Shown piece by piece: positions 18,154 through 27,069 of a stretch of 64,000 nucleotides of DNA. The stretch covers positions 2,604,001 through 2,668,000 of the forward strand of contig NZ_CP051625.1 of the NCBI RefSeq assembly GCF_012844345.1. Direction: 5' to 3'. The notes beneath the pieces were generated by a model. That model made no database searches, was not told the DNA's origin, and saw only the letters and a program-made list of their open reading frames with translations. The position numbers and the translations under genes are program-made. The stretch is from Pseudomonas sp. gcc21. GTDB lineage: Bacteria; Pseudomonadota; Gammaproteobacteria; Pseudomonadales; Pseudomonadaceae. The first letter of the stretch is position 1; every line of letters begins with the position of its first letter.

Positions 18154-19494
18154 ATGAATAGCATGCCGCCCCGCTTCGACATCCACCAGGACCTCAGCCT
18201 AGACCCGTACTGGATGCCTTTTACTGCCAATCGCCAGTTCAAATCACGACCGCGCCTGCTGGAAAGCGCGAAGGACATGTTTTATACCGATGTTCAGGGG
18301 CGTGAAGTGCTGGACGGCACCGCCGGGCTCTGGTGCTGCAATGCCGGACATGGCCGTCAAGAGATAACCGAGGCGGTCAGCAAGCAGATCGGCAAGCTGG
18401 ATTATGCGCCCTCCTTCCAGATGGGCCATCCGCTGGCCTTTGAGTTGGCGGAACGCCTGGCGGACATTGCGCCAGCCGGACTGAATCGCGTGTTCTTCAC
18501 CAACTCAGGTTCGGAATCGGTGGATACCGCACTGAAAATCGCCCTTGCCTATCAGCGTGGCCGTGGTCAGGCCAATCGAACCCGTCTGATTGGCCGTGAG
18601 CTGGGGTATCACGGGGTGGGCTTCGGCGGCATTTCCGTCGGCGGCCTGGTCAACAATCGCCGGGCATTCGGGAGCCTGCTGCCCGGCGTGGACCATTTGC
18701 CGCACACTCTGGATATCGAGCGCAACGCCTTCACCCGCGGTTTACCCAAACACGGGGTGGAGCTGGCAGACGACCTGGAACGGATCATTGCCCTGCACGG
18801 CAGTGAGAACATCGCAGCGGTCATTGTCGAGCCCATGGCCGGTTCCGCCGGCGTGGTGCTTCCGCCACAGGGTTATCTCAAGCGCTTGCGCGAGATCACC
18901 AGCAAACACGACATCCTGCTGATCTTCGACGAAGTCATCACCGGTTTCGGCCGCCTTGGCGACGCCTTCGCCGCGCAGCGTTGGGAGGTAACCCCGGACA
19001 TCATCACCACCGCCAAGGGTTTGACCAACGGCGCGATTCCCATGGGCGCCGTGTTTGTCAGCGAGCAGATCCAGGACGCTTTCATGCAGGGGCCGGAGAA
19101 TGTGATCGAGCTGTTCCACGGCTACACCTATTCCGGTCACCCCGTTGCCGCCGCTGCAGCCATGGCGACACTGGATATCTATGCCAACGATGGGTTGCTG
19201 ACCCGCGCGCAACAGCTGGAAATCTACTGGCAAGAGTCGCTGCACAGCCTGAAGGATTTGCACAATGTGATTGATATCCGCAACGCCGGCCTGGTAGGCG
19301 CGATACATCTGGCGGCGCGCGAAGGTGCTCCCGGTGCCCGCGGTTATGAAGTGTTTGAAGAATGCTTCTGGGAAGGCCTGATGGTACGTTGCACCGGCGA
19401 TATCATCGCTCTTTCGCCGCCGTTGATCATCGAAAAGCCGCATATCGATCGCATCATCGAGACGCTGGAAAAAGTGCTCCGCCGTACGCCATAA
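18154..19494 (+). CDS. Omega-amino acid (beta-alanine):pyruvate aminotransferase
   Basis: A class III PLP aminotransferase of 446 residues. The start ATG 18154 has AGGAG eight bases upstream. The Schiff-base lysine is Lys288 (TAKGLTNGAIPMG), after the cofactor-binding acid in LIFDEVITGFGR. Length, the N-terminus (DPYWMPFTANRQFKSRPRLLESA) and lysine position match Pseudomonas beta-alanine:pyruvate transaminase (BauA/omega-APT), which converts beta-alanine to malonate semialdehyde and also accepts other omega-amino acids and amines. No malonate-semialdehyde dehydrogenase is adjacent, so the gene may serve polyamine or amine catabolism more generally. Confidence 0.9.
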   Translation: MNSMPPRFDIHQDLSLDPYWMPFTANRQFKSRPRLLESAKDMFYTDVQGREVLDGTAGLWCCNAGHGRQEITEAVSKQIGKLDYAPSFQMGHPLAFELAERLADIAPAGLNRVFFTNSGSESVDTALKIALAYQRGRGQANRTRLIGRELGYHGVGFGGISVGGLVNNRRAFGSLLPGVDHLPHTLDIERNAFTRGLPKHGVELADDLERIIALHGSENIAAVIVEPMAGSAGVVLPPQGYLKRLREITSKHDILLIFDEVITGFGRLGDAFAAQRWEVTPDIITTAKGLTNGAIPMGAVFVSEQIQDAFMQGPENVIELFHGYTYSGHPVAAAAAMATLDIYANDGLLTRAQQLEIYWQESLHSLKDLHNVIDIRNAGLVGAIHLAAREGAPGARGYEVFEECFWEGLMVRCTGDIIALSPPLIIEKPHIDRIIETLEKVLRRTP

Positions 19495-19839
19495 GCGCCT
19501 CCTCCAGCGGAACCGAGTCATTCCAGACTCTCCACCGTACGATCCGTCGCACATCGCTCGAACAAGCTCTCGGTCAATTCCCCCTTTGAAAAACGGGGCT
19601 AGGGGGATTCGGGGTTAAACCGGCCCCGGATGCGAACCCGTCCGCAACAATCCCTGCTACAGATTGCCTCTACTCAGATAACCGGCGAACCTGATAATGA
19701 ACAATCGTTCATTGCAGGGTTCTGCTGTCTCTGCGTGAGGGTTTCGCTGCGCTGGATTCGAGCGCGCCGGGACCGAAATCCGCCGGGGCGCCTTTAGATG
19801 ATCGTCTCGCTCTGGCCCTAGATCCGGAGAACAAACATC
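19495..19839. other. 345-bp non-coding spacer
   Basis: No gene is supported. It contains the second copy of the C-rich/G-rich intergenic repeat (19576-19609). Further on is a 7-bp inverted repeat, AATGAAC-AATC-GTTCATT (19696-19713), which could be an operator for the esterase gene that starts at 19840. Confidence 0.45.
19576..19609. repeat. Intergenic hairpin repeat, copy 2 (C-rich/G-rich)
   Basis: AATTCCCCCTTTGAAAAACG followed by GGGCTAGGGGGATT has the same order of blocks as 4674-4710 (CCCC, TTT, GA, AAA, GGGG, TAGGGG, ATT). The stem CCCC-C-TTT / AAA-C-GGGG carries one central mismatch. Both copies are intergenic, 15 kb apart. Confidence 0.55.
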
Positions 19840-20745
19840 GTGAAGATCCGCTTGTTAATGTCTGCTGTCTGCTTAATGTCGCCTGTGGCAATGGCTTTCA
19901 ATCCACCCACACCGGGTCCCGGGCCGACAGATCCGCCGCCGGATGGCCCGGTAGCCTGCACTGACAAGGAGCTGCGCCCCGGCGAAACTACCCGCACCAT
20001 CAATGTCGGTGGCCAACGTCGCGAATATGTACTCTACGTGCCAGCGTCCTATAACAACGCCAGTGAAACGCCCCTGATGCTGGATTTTCATGCGCTGATG
20101 ACCAGCGCTGATTACCAGATCAGCAACTCCGGTACGCGGGAAGTCGCCGACGAGGAAGGCTTCATCGTTGCGTATCCGCAGGGCATCAATAACGCCTGGA
20201 ACCTGGGCCCCTGCTGCACTGAATCGCGCGCCGTGGATGATGTCGGCTTTGCCCGCGCCGTGGTCGAAGAAGTATCAGCCGAGGCCTGCGTCGACGAGAA
20301 ACGCATTTACGCCACCGGCTATTCCAACGGCGGCGGCATGGCCTATAGCCTGGCATGCCGGGCGGCAGACATTTTCGCAGCGGTTGCACCCGCGGCATTT
20401 GACATGCTCGAGGAAACCACCTGCGAGCCATCACGTCCGGTATCGGTGTTCGCAGCGCGCGGCACCCGCGACTCCATCGTGCCGTTTGAGGGAGGTGAAT
20501 CCACTCCGCCGACCCGCTACCGTCTGGATCCCATCACCTTCCTCGGCGCAGAAGGCAGCCTGGAAAAATGGGCGGACATCAACAACTGCAGCGGCACGGC
20601 TACCGACATAGGCAATAACTGCAAAGGCTATAGCAACTGTGACGGCGACACCGAGGCAGTGTTGTGTACCGCAAACAGGGGCGGCCACAAAGCCTGGGAT
20701 GCCGAGGCCAGCTGGAATTTTCTCAAGAATCACACCCTGCCCTGA
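19840..20745 (+). CDS. Secreted PHB-depolymerase/feruloyl-esterase family esterase
   Basis: A 301-residue alpha/beta hydrolase starting at GTG 19840, with GGAGA (19826-19830) nine bases upstream. A signal peptide ends at about residue 19 (VAMA-FN) and is followed by a Pro-rich linker (about 21-37). The catalytic triad is visible as Ser162 in GYSNGGG, Asp211 in ARGTRDSIVPF and His283 in GGHKAW. At least ten cysteines in the mature part imply disulfides and extracellular action. The family (LpqC/Esterase_phb) cleaves polyester or feruloyl esters. No substrate-binding domain is attached, so the natural substrate is uncertain. Confidence 0.85.
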   Translation: MKIRLLMSAVCLMSPVAMAFNPPTPGPGPTDPPPDGPVACTDKELRPGETTRTINVGGQRREYVLYVPASYNNASETPLMLDFHALMTSADYQISNSGTREVADEEGFIVAYPQGINNAWNLGPCCTESRAVDDVGFARAVVEEVSAEACVDEKRIYATGYSNGGGMAYSLACRAADIFAAVAPAAFDMLEETTCEPSRPVSVFAARGTRDSIVPFEGGESTPPTRYRLDPITFLGAEGSLEKWADINNCSGTATDIGNNCKGYSNCDGDTEAVLCTANRGGHKAWDAEASWNFLKNHTLP

Positions 20746-21196
20746 GATACTTCTGCACTCCGCGGCCGCAACGGCCAACAGGTGCGCAGCCGCCAGCTTG
20801 CTGGCGGTTGCGCACGCGCGCCGGATACCCGCTCGGCGTAGCCTCGGGCATGTTTCTTACCGATACAGCATGGTCTAAACGTGACTGACGGGTTACATTC
20901 CTCGTCAACCAATGCATTCAAGACCATAATTTTCCCTGGATTTGTTAAGGAAGCTCCGAGAATCAGCCACGCGCCGGCCTGACGGAACGCACTCAAACCG
21001 CACCGCAACCCCGTTCTGTGAGTAATGGCGGGGTCATAACAGTGGTATGAACCGCCTTTTCCGTCGAGTCCCTTGGCTTTCAGAGCTTCCTCAGGATTAA
21101 TGGCCAGACCGGGATACTTGCCCGGCGACCATCGAGTTCAGCCTGTTCGTCACGCGTGGCGGGCGCGCGCCGGGGTACAGTGAGGAGTCCTGCGAG
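20746..21196. other. 451-bp spacer before fabY
   Basis: No gene is supported on either strand. It holds one strong hairpin (20782-20815, listed separately). The rest is featureless apart from the fabY ribosome site GAGGAG just ahead of ATG 21197. Confidence 0.45.
20782..20815. repeat. Strong GC-rich hairpin downstream of the esterase gene
   Basis: GTGCGCA-G-CCGCCAGC and GCTGGCGG-T-TGCGCAC form a 7+8 bp stem with a single G/T wobble around a 2-nt loop. No T-tract follows on either strand, so it is more likely a REP-type element or an mRNA 3' stabilising hairpin than an intrinsic terminator. Confidence 0.5.
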
Positions 21197-23104
21197 ATGT
21201 CGCGTTTACCAGTCATTGTCGGGTTCGGCGGATACAACGCCGCTGGCCGTAGCTCATTCCACCATGGCTTTCGCCGCACCATCATTGAATCTCTGAGCCC
21301 GGACGAACGGCAGCAGACGCTGGCCGGACTGGCCGTGCTCATGAAACTGGTGCGCGTAGAGGACGATGAATATCTCGACGATGAAGAGCAGCCGCTCAGC
21401 CTGGCGGATATCGAGGAGCGCTTTGGTCAACAGATACTCGACAGCACCCTCGTACGCCGGGTAGAAAAACGTCACCTGGATGTAGACGCCGCGCACTGGC
21501 ACAAGAACCTGACAGTCACCGGCGAAGCCGGCAAACCCTTCTCGTTCATTACCCTGGCAAAACAGTTGCCCGAACCGCTGCCATCGGACTGGGTGGTCGA
21601 GCCCCTGAATGCGGCCGAAGTGATGGTCACCATGTATGACGGTTGCGACATCAAGGTCGACAGTTACCGCCCGCTGGCGGTCAAGTCCGCTGGCCAGCTA
21701 CCCAGCGGCTTCGAGCCCGGCGAGCAATATGCATCGCGCTTCCACCCGCGCGGCCTGCAGATGACTATCGTCGCCGCCACCGATGCGCTGCGTTCCAGCG
21801 GTATAGCCTGGAATGACATTACCCAGCGTATCCAGCCCGATGAAGTCGCCGTGTTCGCCAGCAGCATCATGAGCCAGCTGGATGAATTCAGCTTCGGCGG
21901 CATGATGCAGTCCCGGCTCAAGGGAAACAGGGTCAGCGCCAAGCAACTCGCGCTGGGCCTGAACAGCATGCCGGCGGACTTTATCAACGCCTACATCCTT
22001 GGCAGCGTCGGGACTACCGGCGCGATAACCGGTGCCTGCGCCAGCTTCCTGTACAACCTGCAGAAAGCCACCGAGATGATCACCAGCGGTCGCGCCCGGG
22101 TCGCCCTGGTCGGCAGCAGCGAAGCGCCGATCACTCAGGAATGTATTGAAGGTTACGGCGCGATGGGCGCGCTGGGTACCGAGGAAGGGCTGCGTAACAT
22201 CGAGGGCAAACCCGATGTCGATTTCCGACGCGCGAGCCGGCCCTTCGGTCAGAACTGCGGTTTCACCCTTGCAGAATCCAGCCAGTTCTTCCTGTTGATG
22301 GATGATGAACTGGCGATGGAGCTGGGCGCCGATATCCACGGTTCAGTTCCTGATGTGTTTGTCAGCGCCGACGGCTACAAGAAATCGATTTCAGCGCCGG
22401 GGCCAGGCAACTACCTGACCATGGCCAAGTGTGTGCACAGCGCCATGCAGATCCTCGGCGAAGACAGGGTGCGTCGGCGCAGCTTCGTGCATGCGCACGG
22501 ATCCAGCACGCCGGCCAACCGGGTAACCGAGTCAGAACTGCTGGACCGTGTTGCCGATGCCTTTGGCATTGCCGACTGGCCGGTGGCGGCGGTCAAGGCG
22601 TTCGTCGGGCACTCACTGGCCAGCGCCAGCGGTGATCAGCTGGCTTCGGCGCTGGGCACGTTCAAATACCAAATCATTCCCGGCATCAAGACCATCGATG
22701 AAGTGGCGGACGACGTCCACCAACAGCATCTGCGCATCAGCACCCGTGACGTAAACCGCGCGCAGGATCCGCTCGAGGTGTGCTTTATCAACTCCAAGGG
22801 CTTCGGCGGCAATAACGCCAGCGCGGTGGTGTTGGCTCCCCAGGTAGTCGAGAGGATGCTTCGCAAGCGTCACGGCGAAGAGCGTTTCGCCGAATATGCT
22901 GACCGGCGCGAAGCAGTCCGGGCTTCGGCACTGGCTTACGAGCAGCGTGCCCTGAAAGGCCAACTGGAGGTTATCTACAACTTTGGGCAGGACATGATCG
23001 ACGACCGGCAGATAGAGATGTCGACAGAACAGATGATAGTGCCGGGTTTTGACCAGCCCCTTATATTCCGCAAGGATGACCGCTTCAGCGACATGCTCGA
23101 TTAA
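21197..23104 (+). CDS. fabY: Beta-ketoacyl-ACP synthase FabY
   Basis: A 635-residue condensing enzyme with thiolase fold. The Cys-His-His triad is visible as Cys281 (TGACASFLYNLQKA), His434 (HAHGSSTPANR) and His472 (AFVGHSLASASGD). The long N-terminal extension of about 200 residues distinguishes FabY from FabB/FabF. In P. aeruginosa FabY (PA5174) takes the place of FabH, condensing acetyl-CoA with malonyl-ACP to start fatty acid synthesis. ATG 21197 has GAGGAG upstream. It is monocistronic, with long spacers on both sides, and does not sit in a fab cluster. Confidence 0.93.
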   Translation: MSRLPVIVGFGGYNAAGRSSFHHGFRRTIIESLSPDERQQTLAGLAVLMKLVRVEDDEYLDDEEQPLSLADIEERFGQQILDSTLVRRVEKRHLDVDAAHWHKNLTVTGEAGKPFSFITLAKQLPEPLPSDWVVEPLNAAEVMVTMYDGCDIKVDSYRPLAVKSAGQLPSGFEPGEQYASRFHPRGLQMTIVAATDALRSSGIAWNDITQRIQPDEVAVFASSIMSQLDEFSFGGMMQSRLKGNRVSAKQLALGLNSMPADFINAYILGSVGTTGAITGACASFLYNLQKATEMITSGRARVALVGSSEAPITQECIEGYGAMGALGTEEGLRNIEGKPDVDFRRASRPFGQNCGFTLAESSQFFLLMDDELAMELGADIHGSVPDVFVSADGYKKSISAPGPGNYLTMAKCVHSAMQILGEDRVRRRSFVHAHGSSTPANRVTESELLDRVADAFGIADWPVAAVKAFVGHSLASASGDQLASALGTFKYQIIPGIKTIDEVADDVHQQHLRISTRDVNRAQDPLEVCFINSKGFGGNNASAVVLAPQVVERMLRKRHGEERFAEYADRREAVRASALAYEQRALKGQLEVIYNFGQDMIDDRQIEMSTEQMIVPGFDQPLIFRKDDRFSDMLD

Positions 23105-23345
23105 GCGCTTGGGAAGCCGGACCATTGAGCCGGCTTCGCCCCGCATCAGCCTCGCCATATCGGGCGATTCGTAATCGTCACCGCACCTTTGCTCTGAGTT
23201 GTAGTCCATAACTTGGAACCGCTGGAACCTGTGAAAAGATAAAACGCGACAGTCAGGTGGTAGCAAGCTGAAATAGCGACTCGCAGCATGACCGCGCCGA
23301 TCATTTTCACGGTTCCTTGAGCATTCAGGTCAAAGGAGCACACTT

Positions 23346-23696
23346 ATGTCATTCAGCAAGCAAGTATCAGCTGCCCGCAAAGAAGCCGAAAAAGAAGCGC
23401 ACCACCTGGGTGCGGTTGCACGCCGCTTTTATAAGGACACCGCCAAGGAATCCAGCCACGGCTTCAGACAGCTGCAGAAACGTGCACGCCATGGCATGCA
23501 CGACATGCATCTCGGCGGTCACAACCACCGCGCCTCCCATTCACTTCAGCAAGCCGGGCAGATGGTCAAGCAACATCCCGTCGTGACGCTGGCGATTGCT
23601 GCCGGTGCCTTCGCTCTGGTCGCCTATTTCCTGACCAAGCCACGCAGCCAGACTACCCATCAGGCCGGCACTGACAGCAGCCAGACACCGCTGTAA
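23346..23696 (+). CDS. Small DUF883/YqjD-like membrane-anchored protein
   Basis: A 116-residue protein starting at ATG 23346 after AGGAG. The first about 80 residues are charged and helical, with an unusual His-rich stretch (about 51-67: MHDMHLGGHNHRASH). One hydrophobic segment near the C-terminus (about 80-96) is followed by a short polar tail. This is the topology of the YqjD/ElaB/DUF883 family, which associates with ribosomes and the inner membrane in stationary phase. The resemblance is by architecture, and the His-rich part is atypical. No operon partners. Confidence 0.6.
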   Translation: MSFSKQVSAARKEAEKEAHHLGAVARRFYKDTAKESSHGFRQLQKRARHGMHDMHLGGHNHRASHSLQQAGQMVKQHPVVTLAIAAGAFALVAYFLTKPRSQTTHQAGTDSSQTPL

Positions 23697-23708
23697 GCAC
23701 TATCGCGG

Positions 23709-23729
23709 CGCCGCTGGCTTTCAGCGGCG
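23709..23729 (+). terminator. Stem-loop after the DUF883-like gene
   Basis: CGCCGCTG (23709-23716) and CAGCGGCG (23722-23729) form a perfect 8-bp stem with a 5-nt loop, 12 bp past the stop codon. No T-tract follows, so termination is only probable. Confidence 0.45.
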
Positions 23730-23812
23730 TCACGCCCGCCACCTGTTCCTTGATGCGGCTGCCCTATACACCGTACAGTTCAGCTATCTGTCTCAACTGA
23801 ACCGAGGTCAGC

Positions 23813-24976
23813 ATGTCCCCCTTCAGCTTCGCTACTACCGCACAAATACTCTGCGAACCCGGCTCCGCCTTGCGTCTGGCCGAGCTTTGCCAAGAGCGTG
23901 ACGCTCACCGCGTGCTGATAGTGACCGACCCCGGCATCATTCAGTTAGGTTTGTTGAACGATCTTCTTCCCGGCTTTGCAGACGCCGGCATTCAGTACCA
24001 GATATTCGATGCGGTAGAGGCCGATCCGCCGGAAGCGGTTGTGCTGGCTGCGGTTGAACAAGGGCGTGCCATGCAGGCCGAGCTGGTGATCGGCTTCGGT
24101 GGCGGCAGTTCGATGGATGTAGCCAAGCTGGTCGCGCTGCTGGCGCACCCCGAGTGCTCACAACAGCTGCCCGACATTTACGGTGTAGGCAATGCCCGCG
24201 GACGCCGCCTGCCGCTGATTCAGGTGCCCACCACAGCGGGAACCGGTTCGGAAGTTACCCAGATTGCGATCATCACCACCGGTGAAACCACCAAAATGGG
24301 CGTGGTTTCGCCATTGTTGCTACCTGATCTGGCCGTACTCGATGCCGATCTCACGCTGGGCCTTCCGCCCTCGGTCACCGCAGCCACCGGCATCGATGCC
24401 ATGGTGCATGCGATCGAGGCCTACACCAGCAAGGTCAAAAAGAATCCGCTGTCCGATATGCTGGCCCGCGAAGCGCTGCGCCTGCTCTCAGCCAACCTGA
24501 GCGAGGCGGTGCATAACGGACAGAACCGCGAAGCGCGTCAGGCCATGCTCCTCGGCGCCCTGCTGGCCGGTCAGGCGTTTGCCAACGCCCCGGTTGCGGC
24601 CGTGCATGCGCTGGCTTATCCCCTGGGTGGGCATTTCCATATTCCGCACGGCCTGTCGAACGCCCTGGTATTACCTGCAGTTATTGAATACAACGCTTCG
24701 CATGCTGCGCCGCTGTACGCAGAACTGGCACCGATCATCCTTGGCAATGACCTGCAACCCGGCGACGATGCCAGCCTGACCGCACAACTCGTCGCGGCAC
24801 TATCCAGACTTAGCCCGGACAATGGTTTGCCAAGCCGCTTGCGCGATGCCGGTGTACCCGAAGACAGCCTGCCCATGCTTGCTCGCGATGCAATGCTGCA
24901 GCAACGTCTACTGATCAACAATCCCCGCGAGTTGACCGAAGCGGACGCCCTGGCCATTTACCGGAAAGCCTACTGA
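23813..24976 (+). CDS. Iron-containing alcohol dehydrogenase
   Basis: A 387-residue group III alcohol dehydrogenase. It has the nucleotide-binding GFGGGSSMDVAKL (near residue 95), the PTTAGTGSEVTQIA motif, and metal-ligand region ATGIDAMVHAIEAYTS plus VHALAYPLGGHFHIPHGLSNAL, whose histidines and aspartate coordinate Fe(II). Such enzymes interconvert primary alcohols or lactaldehyde-type substrates with aldehydes using NAD(P). The next gene, 52 bp downstream, is a hotdog thioesterase. I recall the same pairing in P. aeruginosa (PA5186/PA5185), suggesting co-transcription. The substrate is not determined by sequence. Confidence 0.88.
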   Translation: MSPFSFATTAQILCEPGSALRLAELCQERDAHRVLIVTDPGIIQLGLLNDLLPGFADAGIQYQIFDAVEADPPEAVVLAAVEQGRAMQAELVIGFGGGSSMDVAKLVALLAHPECSQQLPDIYGVGNARGRRLPLIQVPTTAGTGSEVTQIAIITTGETTKMGVVSPLLLPDLAVLDADLTLGLPPSVTAATGIDAMVHAIEAYTSKVKKNPLSDMLAREALRLLSANLSEAVHNGQNREARQAMLLGALLAGQAFANAPVAAVHALAYPLGGHFHIPHGLSNALVLPAVIEYNASHAAPLYAELAPIILGNDLQPGDDASLTAQLVAALSRLSPDNGLPSRLRDAGVPEDSLPMLARDAMLQQRLLINNPRELTEADALAIYRKAY

Positions 24977-25028
24977 TTTAAGACTTTCGGACTGCGAGTC
25001 GTTTCGCGGTCCGCTTTCAGGACAATTC

Positions 25029-25463
25029 ATGAGCGAAACCACCACCGCGTCACGCAGCGATTACCCTTATCTGCACCCCATCACCACCCGCTGGCACGAC
25101 AACGATGTGTACGGACACATCAACAACGTCACCTACTATGCTTTTTTCGACAGCGCTGTGAACACCTGGTTGATTGAACAGGGTGGGCTGGATATTCACA
25201 ACGGAGAACAGGTGGCCTTTGTGGTCAGCTCCGCCTGTGATTACTTCAAGCCTGTGGCCTTTCCAGAGCGTATCGAAGTGGGTGTGCGCGTCGCCAAGCT
25301 GGGAAACAGCTCGGTGCATTACGAACTGGCGGTATTCAAAACAGGGGAAGCGGAGCCTTGCGCCGCCGGGCGTTTCGTACATGTATTCGTCGAGCGCGCC
25401 AGCAACCGCGCTTGCCCCATTCCTGCGGGACCACGCGCGGCTCTGGAACAACTACTGGTATGA
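25029..25463 (+). CDS. 4HBT-type acyl-CoA thioesterase
   Basis: A 144-residue hotdog protein with the 4-hydroxybenzoyl-CoA thioesterase motif RWHDNDVYGHINNVTYYAFFD (catalytic Asp at about 26). It would hydrolyse an acyl- or aroyl-CoA thioester. It follows the Fe-alcohol dehydrogenase by 52 bp and converges with the glyoxalase gene, with one base between the two stop codons. Length is typical. Chain-length preference cannot be read from the sequence. Confidence 0.87.
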   Translation: MSETTTASRSDYPYLHPITTRWHDNDVYGHINNVTYYAFFDSAVNTWLIEQGGLDIHNGEQVAFVVSSACDYFKPVAFPERIEVGVRVAKLGNSSVHYELAVFKTGEAEPCAAGRFVHVFVERASNRACPIPAGPRAALEQLLV

Positions 25464-25464
25464 C

Positions 25465-26007
25465 TCAGCCCAACACCTCAGGCAATTGCCCGGGCGTAAA
25501 CAACTCGATCCAATAGCCATCCGGGTCCTTGATGAAAGCGATGCGCTTCATCTTGCCGTCGTTCGGGCGCTTAACGAATTCCACTCCGAGGGACTCGAAA
25601 CGCTCGCACGCGGCGTCGAGATCGGGCACGGCGAATCCGATATGACCGAAGCCCTGGGGCTTGTCATTGCCGTTGTGATAGGCGAAATCCGGGTCAGTCT
25701 CGGTGCCCCAGTTGTGCGTCAACTCAAGCATGGCCGGGCGTCCGAAGGTCTGCACCAGTCGCACATCAGATTCCTGCGACCAGTAGCCGAGATCCTGTTC
25801 ATCGATTGCGGCAAGGAAATACAGGCTGAAGCGCATCTCTTCGAAATCCAGCCGTTTGACCAGCGTCATACCCATGATACGGGTGTAGAAATCCAGCGAA
25901 GCAGCCGGATCCTTGATACGCAGCATGGTCTGATTGAGTACGAAGCCCTCGGTTGCAGCGTCGCGGTTCTCACACAGACCTTCAGCGCTTTCGAAATGGC
26001 GTGACAT
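25465..26007 (-). CDS. gloA: Lactoylglutathione lyase (glyoxalase I)
   Basis: A 180-residue VOC-fold protein: QTMLRIKDPAASLDFYTRIMGM at the N-terminal half, MLELTHNWGTE with the metal-binding Glu, GFGHIGFAVPDLDAACERFE with the His ligand, and IAFIKDPDGYWIELFTP with the C-terminal Glu. It isomerises the methylglyoxal-glutathione hemithioacetal to S-lactoylglutathione. Length and the insertion around residues 75-95 suggest the longer, eukaryote-like, Zn-type GloA form found in Pseudomonas (GloA3 type). It is transcribed alone, convergent with the thioesterase gene. Confidence 0.92.
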   Translation of the reverse strand: MSRHFESAEGLCENRDAATEGFVLNQTMLRIKDPAASLDFYTRIMGMTLVKRLDFEEMRFSLYFLAAIDEQDLGYWSQESDVRLVQTFGRPAMLELTHNWGTETDPDFAYHNGNDKPQGFGHIGFAVPDLDAACERFESLGVEFVKRPNDGKMKRIAFIKDPDGYWIELFTPGQLPEVLG

Positions 26008-26059
26008 GACAGCGGCTCCTCATTGAATAGCTTTCTCGGAGCCTATCATCTCAGAGTCA

Positions 26060-26091
26060 GTTGGCGCCTCGCCACGTGACGAGGCACCAAC
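26060..26091 (-). terminator. Stem-loop after the crotonase gene
   Basis: GTTGG-C-GCCTCG and CGAGGC-A-CCAAC form an 11-bp stem with one mismatch around an 8-nt loop, just past the stop of the minus-strand crotonase and 53 bp before gloA. It is a likely terminator or attenuator between the two genes. Confidence 0.45.
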
Positions 26092-26098
26092 CTGGCAA

Positions 26099-26947
26099 TC
26101 AGCGGAAAGGCCGCTCCTGCCACCAGGGGAAGAAGTCCGGACGGTCCTGACTGGGGCGCAGGGTGAAGCGCGCCGGGCGTTTTTCCAGGAAGGATTGCAC
26201 TCCCTCCTTCGCATCGGCGGATTCGCCCATGAACGCAATCGCGCGGGAATCGACGATATGCGCTTCCATCGGATGATCGGCGCCGAGCATGCGCCAGAGC
26301 ATCTGACGATTGAGCAATGTGGACATCGGTGAAGTGTTGTCGGCAATCTCGCGGGCCAGCTTCATGGCTGCGGGCAACAGTTCTTCAGGCTCGTGCAGAC
26401 TGCGAACCAGGCCGCCGCGCAGCGCCTCTTCAGCATCGAAAACGCGGCCGGTATAGACCCACTCTGCCGCTTGTTGCACGCCGACCAGACGCGGCAGGAA
26501 CCAGCTTGAACAGGCCTCCATGGTGATGCCACGGCGGGCAAAAACGAAGCCGAACCGTGCCTTGGTCGAAGCCATACGGATATCCATGGGCAGGGTCATG
26601 GTGGCGCCTACGCCCACGGCCGCGCCATTGAACGCGCCGATTACCGGCTTGGTGCATTCGAAAATACGCAGGGATACAGTGCCACCGCCGTCACGCAGAT
26701 CGGCGTTGCTGCGTTTGTGACGGTTGAAGGTGTCGCCGCCGCTTTCAAGGTCCGCACCGGCGCAGAAGGCCTTGCCCGCGCCGGTCATGATGATGACGCG
26801 CACATTGTCGTCCGCATCGGCGGCATCGAAGGCTTCGAGCAACTCACGACGCATATCGGCATTGAAGGCGTTCATGCGGTCGGGTCGATTGAGGGTCAGA
26901 ATGAGGATGCCATCCTCGACCTGATAATCCAGCGTTGAATAGCTCAC
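26099..26947 (-). CDS. Crotonase family protein, enoyl-CoA isomerase-like
   Basis: A 282-residue protein starting at GTG 26947, with AGGAG eight bases upstream. A longer in-frame extension to 27250 has no ribosome site and would overlap trmB. The crotonase fold is clear (LILTLNRPDRMNAFN; GAGKAFCAGADLESGG; oxyanion region NGAAVGVGATMTLPMD). Both glutamates of classical enoyl-CoA hydratases are replaced, while a Glu is present in RRGITMEACSSWFLPR, the place used by delta3,delta2-enoyl-CoA isomerases. I therefore favour isomerase-type or unassigned activity over plain hydratase. It is monocistronic with its own terminator. Confidence 0.82.
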   Translation of the reverse strand: MSYSTLDYQVEDGILILTLNRPDRMNAFNADMRRELLEAFDAADADDNVRVIIMTGAGKAFCAGADLESGGDTFNRHKRSNADLRDGGGTVSLRIFECTKPVIGAFNGAAVGVGATMTLPMDIRMASTKARFGFVFARRGITMEACSSWFLPRLVGVQQAAEWVYTGRVFDAEEALRGGLVRSLHEPEELLPAAMKLAREIADNTSPMSTLLNRQMLWRMLGADHPMEAHIVDSRAIAFMGESADAKEGVQSFLEKRPARFTLRPSQDRPDFFPWWQERPFR

Positions 26948-27069
26948 TGCGGCACTCCTGCGAATATGGGAAGGCCAAACAGTGTAAGAGTCCGACTCGG
27001 CGCAGGCTACGACACTTGGCATTGCCAATGCACAGCCATAGGCAACGCCGATCGAACCAGCGCTGGCGG

